A stretch of 18,226 nt of DNA from F1-20-MAGs016 sp046086245 (GTDB lineage Bacteria > Planctomycetota > Planctomycetia > Pirellulales > UBA1268), in NCBI GenBank assembly GCA_046086245.1, contig JBJSXB010000283.1, positions 1 to 18,226 on the forward strand. Direction: 5' to 3'. Both the position numbers and the translations under genes were made by a program. The notes beneath the pieces were generated by a model, which saw only the letters and a list, made by a program, of their open reading frames with translations, did no database searches and had not been told where the DNA came from. Below are positions 14,342 to 18,226 of the stretch, piece by piece (the stretch's first letter is position 1; each line of letters opens with the position of its first letter).

Positions 14342-15166
14342 ATGAAGGGGCGCATCCATCATTCGCTCGTCTATTGGTGCTACAACATCGCCGGTGACCG
14401 GTGGGACCTGGAGACGCTGTGCCGGATCGCCAAGGACCTCGGCTGCGAGTCGATCGAGATCCTCGAGCCGGAGCATTTTCCCACGCTCGCCCGCCACGGC
14501 CTGACCTGTGCACTGGCGGCCAACGGCATGCCGGGGGCGCCGTTCATGCGCGGTTTCAACAACCCGCGCTACCAACCGGAGGTGATCGAGCGGACGAGCC
14601 GCACGATCGACGCCTGCGCGGCGGCCGGCATGCCCTCCGTGATCGCCTTCACCGGCTACAAGTGGCGCGACGCCGACGATCCGACCAGCGGTGCGATCAG
14701 CCTCGAGGAAGGGGCCGACCACTGCGTGCAGGGTCTCAAGCGGATCGCCCCCCACGCCGAGAAGCGCGGGGTGACGATCTGCCTCGAGCACCTCAATACC
14801 CGTGACGACTCCCACCCGATGAAGGGCCATCCGGGGTATCAGGGAGACGACATCGACTACGTCGCCGACATCGTCCGTCGCGTCGGCTCGCCGCACGTGA
14901 AGCTCCTGTTCGACATCTACCACGTGCAGGTGATGAATGGCGACGTCATCCGGCGCATCGAGCAGTACAAGGATCTCATCGGTCACGTCCACACCGCTGG
15001 GTGCCCGGGGCGCGGCGAACTGGACGAGCACCAGGAAATCAATTTTCCCCCGATCATGCGCACGCTCGTCGACATCGGATACCGCGGCTACGTCGGTCAC
15101 GAGTTCATCCCGACCCGCGACGCGCTCGCCGGGCTGAAGCAGGCCGTGGCGGTCTGCGACGTGTGA
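14342..15166 (+). CDS. hyi: Hydroxypyruvate isomerase-like TIM-barrel protein
   Basis: This 274-residue cytosolic protein belongs to the xylose isomerase-like TIM-barrel superfamily and looks most like hydroxypyruvate isomerase, which interconverts hydroxypyruvate and tartronate semialdehyde. Key positions are Glu149 in CLEHLNTRD (148-155), FDIYHVQ (190-196), GHVHTAGCPGRGELD (214-228) and Glu254 in GHEFIPT (252-258), consistent with two catalytic glutamates and metal ligands. No signal peptide. ATG at 14342 is preceded by an A/G-rich GGAAGGGGGA stretch; the frame is open further upstream, but that part runs antisense into uxs. It converges with a glycerate 2-kinase gene, which would use the reduced product. 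The exact substrate is uncertain because family members are often misassigned. Confidence 0.8.
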   Translation: MKGRIHHSLVYWCYNIAGDRWDLETLCRIAKDLGCESIEILEPEHFPTLARHGLTCALAANGMPGAPFMRGFNNPRYQPEVIERTSRTIDACAAAGMPSVIAFTGYKWRDADDPTSGAISLEEGADHCVQGLKRIAPHAEKRGVTICLEHLNTRDDSHPMKGHPGYQGDDIDYVADIVRRVGSPHVKLLFDIYHVQVMNGDVIRRIEQYKDLIGHVHTAGCPGRGELDEHQEINFPPIMRTLVDIGYRGYVGHEFIPTRDALAGLKQAVAVCDV

Positions 15167-15192
15167 TCGCCCGGCGGGGCGGATGATGCGGC

Positions 15193-15209
15193 CCGCCGTC
15201 GGACGGCGG
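15193..15209. terminator. Hairpin between convergent hyi and glycerate kinase genes
   Basis: CCGCCGT and ACGGCGG form a perfect 7-bp stem around a three-base loop in the 44-base gap between two convergent genes. There is no T tract on either side, so it is a possible bidirectional stop structure but not a classical terminator. Confidence 0.3.
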
Positions 15210-15210
15210 C

Positions 15211-16617
15211 CTACGGGGAGCGCCCGCCGGGCCGGACGAGCACCACGCGGAGATCGGCGACGTTGGTTCCGGTGGGGCCGGTGCGGACCAGCGCGCCGGC
15301 GGCGTCGAGCACCCCATAGGCGTCGCAGCGTTCCAGGCCGTGGCGGGCCACCGCGCCGTCGACGACGGCCGCGACGTGCCCGTCGGCGATCGCTCCCGCC
15401 GCATCGGTGGGGCCGTCCTCGCCGTCGGTGGCGATGCTCGCCAGCACCATCCCCTCCGGCCAGTCGTCCGCTGCGGCGAGCGCCGCGAGCACGGTCTGCT
15501 GGTTGCGTCCACCGTGGCCATGATCGGCGGGCACGACGACGGTCGCCTCCCCACCCTCGATCCACGCCCGCGGTCGCCCGTCACGCCGCGCCGCCGCGGC
15601 AAGATCACGTCCCCGCGCCAGTAACCGTCGACCCACCTGTTCCGCCCGCTCGTCGGCCGCGGGCGGTCGCCCCGGCGACGGAGTGGCGACGTCGTAGCCC
15701 GCCGCACGGGCGGCGGTCACGGCGGCGGCGACGGCCGTGGCGTTGCGACCGACGAGCCGGTGGCTCACGCGGCAGCCCTGCGGCGTGGTCCACGCGTGGT
15801 CGCTCGCCGGATCGGCGGCCGCGGGCGACCCGACCGGCGCCGTCGCGTGCGTTCGCGGCGCGGCGCGGTCGCGGTGCCCGGCGAGGTGGTCGGCGAGGTG
15901 GTCGAACAGGTGGGGCGCGATCGCGCGGTCGATGCGGTACCGTGCGAGCACGGCGCGTGCGGCCGCGGGATCGGCCGGGGCCGGCATGCAGGGCCCGGAG
16001 GCGATGATCTCCAGGGAATCGCCGGCGACGTCGGAGAGCACGAGCACCACCATCCGCCCGCCGCGGCAGGCCCGCGCCAGGCCGCCCGCCTTCACGGCGC
16101 TCGCCGCCCGCCGCACCGTGTTGAGGTCGTCGATGCCGGCCCCGGCCCGCGACAGGGCGCCGGTGACGGCGACGATCTCGGGCAACGGGACCCCTTCCAC
16201 GGGCACCTCGAGCAGCGCCGAACCGCCGCCGGCGATCACCGCGATCGCCACGTCGGCCGGCGCGAGCCCGCCGACGCGTTCGAGCATCTCCCGCGTGGCG
16301 GCGACCACCGCCGCCGTCGGTTCATTGACGGCCGGCGGACGCGTCTCCCGCACGACGACTCCCGGGACGGGCCGCCCGCAGCCGACCGGCACGCTGATCA
16401 CGCCGTCGATCCGCCCGCGTGCGACCCCCGCCCGGTGCAGCCCGGCGACCACGCCGGCGGCGAGCCCGGCCGCCGCCTTGCCGCCGCCGACCACCACCAC
16501 GCGGCCCGTCGGACCGACCGACCACGGCACCGCCGCCGCCAAGCGGTACGGATCGACGGCAGCCAGCGCCGCCGACCCGATCGTGCCGGCATCGGTCCGC
16601 AGGCGGACGTCGGTCAT
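15211..16617 (-). CDS. Glycerate 2-kinase, DUF4147/MOFRL family
   Basis: This 468-residue protein matches the MOFRL-type glycerate kinase family (GckA/TtuD), which phosphorylates D-glycerate with ATP to 2-phosphoglycerate in glyoxylate, serine or tartronate semialdehyde metabolism. Visible motifs are VVVGGGKAAAGLA near residue 40, AGGGSALLEVP near 130-140, LNTVRRAASAVKAGGLA, LSDVAGDSLEIIASGP near 195-210, and the C-terminal MOFRL domain with GGRNQQ and ATDGEDGPTDAAGA, then TNVADL. The segment that usually reads HPVPDE is RPPAVNE, so the usual His is Pro. The middle (about 235-270) is an Ala/His-rich insertion. The ATG overlaps the stop of the upstream gene as ATGA (16614-16617), implying coupled translation. 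It ends with TAG, a genuine use of that stop codon. Confidence 0.88.
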   Translation of the reverse strand: MTDVRLRTDAGTIGSAALAAVDPYRLAAAVPWSVGPTGRVVVVGGGKAAAGLAAGVVAGLHRAGVARGRIDGVISVPVGCGRPVPGVVVRETRPPAVNEPTAAVVAATREMLERVGGLAPADVAIAVIAGGGSALLEVPVEGVPLPEIVAVTGALSRAGAGIDDLNTVRRAASAVKAGGLARACRGGRMVVLVLSDVAGDSLEIIASGPCMPAPADPAAARAVLARYRIDRAIAPHLFDHLADHLAGHRDRAAPRTHATAPVGSPAAADPASDHAWTTPQGCRVSHRLVGRNATAVAAAVTAARAAGYDVATPSPGRPPAADERAEQVGRRLLARGRDLAAAARRDGRPRAWIEGGEATVVVPADHGHGGRNQQTVLAALAAADDWPEGMVLASIATDGEDGPTDAAGAIADGHVAAVVDGAVARHGLERCDAYGVLDAAGALVRTGPTGTNVADLRVVLVRPGGRSP

Positions 16618-17480
16618 GGCGATGCGTCACGGGATGCGTTTTTGGCCGCGTTCTTCGGATCGAATCGCGACAGGTCGATGCCGCCGCGCGCCTCCTCTTC
16701 GAGCAGCTTGACGCGCATCTCGAGGCGTTCGAGGCGCCGCGCGAGCACGGCCGGCGTCTCGGCCGACGACACCGCCGGCGCGGGGCGTGGCACCGCGGGA
16801 TAGCCGAGCTGCCGCTGGAGGGCGGCGAAGAAATAGAGCGGGTCCTTGCCACGGTTGGCCCGCGCGATGCGTCCCTCGCGCTCGCCGAAGAGGATCACCC
16901 GATCGGGGCCGGTGTCGTCGCGGCCGGCGAGCAGCGCCTCGCGTTTTTCCAGGCGCCAGTACTCGGGGCTGCGCACGCTGACGAGGTCGGCGAGATCGAC
17001 CAAGCCCACCTGGCGGGACACGGTGTTGATCCACTCCTTCCACGCGGCGTCGAACAGCGGATCGTCGGCCACCGCCACCAATCCGCGCGCGTAGTCGAGC
17101 CGATTCCGCGACAGGCTCTCCAGCCGGTAGAAGAACAACCCCTGGGGCGTGGCTCCCTCGGCCCGGTACTGCGCCTCGCGCTCCAGCACCGCCAGTGCCG
17201 TGCGCACGTCGAACCGTCCCGACTCCTCCTCCGCCTCGTGCATGACGAACGTCTGGAAGGCGCTGAAGTAGTGGGGGAGGCGCGCCATCGCCGTCGACAG
17301 CGTGCCGACGAGCTTCAACTCGCCGACCATGTAGTCGATCGCCATCGGCAGCTTGGACGTGGCGAGCACCTCCTGGCCGATCGCCTGGAGGGCTTCCTGC
17401 GCCGCCACGCCGCCGCTGACGCGCTCGGCCAGGACCCGGAACAGGTAGGCCTGTTCGATGTATTCCTCACGGTCGAGCAT
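16614..17480 (-). CDS. Conserved planctomycete hypothetical protein with C-terminal coiled coil
   Basis: I cannot assign a function. The 288-residue product begins MLDREEYIEQAYLFRVLAE and contains LPHYFSAFQTFVM, ALAVLEREAQYRAEG, GLFFYRLESLSRNRLDYARGL and SRQVGLVDLADLV, a pattern I associate with hypothetical proteins common in planctomycetes. It is soluble, mostly helical and acidic in its first half. Residues about 250-275 (LARRLERLEMRVKLLEEEA) look like a short coiled coil. ATG at 17480 has GGAG seven bases upstream; an earlier in-frame ATG at 17531 would add an Arg-rich leader and approach the divergent promoter. Its stop overlaps the glycerate kinase start, so the two form an operon, but nothing ties it to glycerate metabolism. 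Confidence 0.75.
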   Translation of the reverse strand: MLDREEYIEQAYLFRVLAERVSGGVAAQEALQAIGQEVLATSKLPMAIDYMVGELKLVGTLSTAMARLPHYFSAFQTFVMHEAEEESGRFDVRTALAVLEREAQYRAEGATPQGLFFYRLESLSRNRLDYARGLVAVADDPLFDAAWKEWINTVSRQVGLVDLADLVSVRSPEYWRLEKREALLAGRDDTGPDRVILFGEREGRIARANRGKDPLYFFAALQRQLGYPAVPRPAPAVSSAETPAVLARRLERLEMRVKLLEEEARGGIDLSRFDPKNAAKNASRDASP

Positions 17481-17533
17481 CGTGCTTCTCCACCGCAGCC
17501 CGTCCGCCCGGCGGACCGCTGCGCCGGGCATCC

Positions 17534-17539
17534 TATAAT
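17534..17539 (+). promoter_or_regulatory. Perfect TATAAT -10 box upstream of ribB
   Basis: TATAAT lies 12 bases before the GTG at 17552 and 51 bases before the in-frame ATG at 17591, in the 71-base gap to a divergent gene. No -35 match is seen. If used, transcription would begin around 17546, inside or just after the GGAGG (17541-17545) that serves the GTG start. Confidence 0.5.
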
Positions 17540-17551
17540 CGGAGGGTCACC

Positions 17552-18226
17552 GTGGTCTTCCGTAGCCACTCCCAGGATCGGATCGCCGACATGGCGGAGC
17601 AATTCTCGTCGGTCGAGGCGGCGGTGGCGGCGATCCGCCGCGGCGAGATCGTGATCGTCGTCGATGCCGAGGATCGGGAGAACGAGGGAGACTTCGTCTG
17701 CGCCGCGGAGAAGGCGTCGACCGAGGTGGTCAACTTCATGATCCGCCACGGACGCGGGCAGGTGTGCATGCCGATCCTGCCGGAGACGGCCCGGCGGCTC
17801 GACCTGCCGAGGATGGTGACGGCCAACTCCACCCCTCTCGGCACGGCATACACCGTACCGGTGGATCACGTCTCCGCGCGGACCGGCATCACCGCCGGAG
17901 AGCGCGCCGCGACGATCGCGGCGATCCTCTCCACCGAATCGCGCCCGACCGACTTCGTCCGGCCGGGGCACCTCTTCCCGCTCGTCGCCAAGGAGGGGGG
18001 CGTGCTTCGCCGTGCGGGGCACACCGAGGCGGCGGTCGATCTGGCGCGGATGGCGGGCCTCGAGCCCGCCGGCGTGCTCTGCGAGATCCTCGACGACACC
18101 GGCAACCGGGCCGACCGCGCGGCGCTCTTCGCGCTGGCCCGGGCGCACGGTCTCGAGATCATCTCCATCGAGCAGCTCATCCGGCACCGCCGGCAGCGGG
18201 AGAAGCTCGTGCACCGCATCGCGGAG
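17552..18226 (+). CDS. ribB: 3,4-dihydroxy-2-butanone 4-phosphate synthase, probably N-terminal half of RibBA; partial
   Basis: The visible 225 residues form a complete RibB domain, which makes 3,4-dihydroxy-2-butanone 4-phosphate from ribulose 5-phosphate for riboflavin synthesis. Counted from the GTG: DAEDRENEGDFV (38-49) with the catalytic acidic residues, RHGRGQVCMPI (65-75), TGITAGERAATI (111-122), RPGHLFPLVAKEGGVLRRAG (137-156) and HTEAAVDLARMAGLEPAGV (157-175). The frame is open to the right edge. After the RibB domain ends, the sequence continues LIRHRRQREKLVHRIAE, which resembles the linker into GTP cyclohydrolase II in RibBA fusions, so a fusion is likely. GTG 17552 has GGAGG six bases upstream; ATG 17591 is the alternative if the TATAAT at 17534 is the promoter, and matches the family start better. 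Confidence 0.92.
   Translation, partial: MVFRSHSQDRIADMAEQFSSVEAAVAAIRRGEIVIVVDAEDRENEGDFVCAAEKASTEVVNFMIRHGRGQVCMPILPETARRLDLPRMVTANSTPLGTAYTVPVDHVSARTGITAGERAATIAAILSTESRPTDFVRPGHLFPLVAKEGGVLRRAGHTEAAVDLARMAGLEPAGVLCEILDDTGNRADRAALFALARAHGLEIISIEQLIRHRRQREKLVHRIAE

Noticed and set aside
13273..15213. Genome-wide reassignment of TAG to an amino acid
   Set aside because: The glycerate kinase gene uses TAG (15213-15211) as its stop at a normal family length, and other genes use TGA or TAA normally.
17315..18214. A 299-codon minus-strand open frame opposite ribB
   Set aside because: Antisense shadow. The plus strand has all RibB motifs and runs off the edge.
1..18226. tRNA, rRNA, riboswitch, transposase or integration site
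   Set aside because: I looked for conserved tRNA and rRNA stretches, transposase motifs and flanking direct repeats and saw none. An FMN riboswitch before ribB is excluded by the 71-base gap to the divergent gene.

Overview
The window is high-GC bacterial DNA that looks like a chromosome segment from a planctomycete (probably the Pirellulales and relatives). Three things point there: a cysteine-rich secreted protein built from YTV repeats, a cell-envelope family typical of Planctomycetes; a conserved hypothetical protein (16614..17480) of a type I associate with planctomycete genomes; and many genes without a clear Shine-Dalgarno site beside genes with a strong one. I see no tRNA, rRNA, CRISPR array, integrase or insertion sequence. 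Coding density is high and most genes are housekeeping or envelope genes.

Layout. 1..534 (-): start of a small membrane-anchored hypothetical protein that runs off the left edge. 767..2308 (-): YTV-repeat secreted protein, with a strong terminator behind it (708..738) and a roughly 300-base upstream region carrying imperfect direct repeats. 2614..4835 (-): lutB-lutC, overlapping by ATGA, two of the three subunits of the L-lactate oxidation complex. 5005..7944 (+): a GspE/PilB-type secretion ATPase with an unusual membrane-spanning N-terminus, then a CvpA-like membrane protein with acidic calcium-type repeats and a separate C-terminal domain. 7952..10859 (-): sucC-sucD (succinyl-CoA synthetase) followed by lutA, the third lactate subunit, about 3 kb from lutB and lutC. 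10983..14247 (-): glycan genes, comprising an RgpF-like protein, a family 2 glycosyltransferase and a UDP-glucuronate decarboxylase gene (uxs) interrupted by an in-frame TAG at codon 68. 14342..15166 (+): hydroxypyruvate isomerase-like TIM barrel. 15211..17480 (-): the planctomycete hypothetical protein overlapping a MOFRL-type glycerate 2-kinase. 17552..18226 (+): ribB, probably the front half of a ribBA fusion, running off the right edge.

How the genes fit together. lutABC (lactate to pyruvate) and sucCD (a TCA-cycle step) are central carbon metabolism. The hydroxypyruvate isomerase-like enzyme and glycerate 2-kinase converge on the same small pool: glyoxylate-derived tartronate semialdehyde/hydroxypyruvate, then glycerate, then 2-phosphoglycerate. 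The RgpF-like protein, glycosyltransferase and UDP-xylose-forming decarboxylase suggest a surface polysaccharide pathway, which on this sequence lacks a full-length UDP-xylose enzyme. The YTV protein probably belongs to the cell wall or envelope.

I did not find a clearly new multi-gene system. The points most worth a second look are the single-base nonsense codon in uxs, the membrane-anchored secretion ATPase paired with the CvpA-like fusion, the cysteine-to-tyrosine change in LutA, and the 14-residue periodicity of the YTV protein with its switch to cysteine-rich units.
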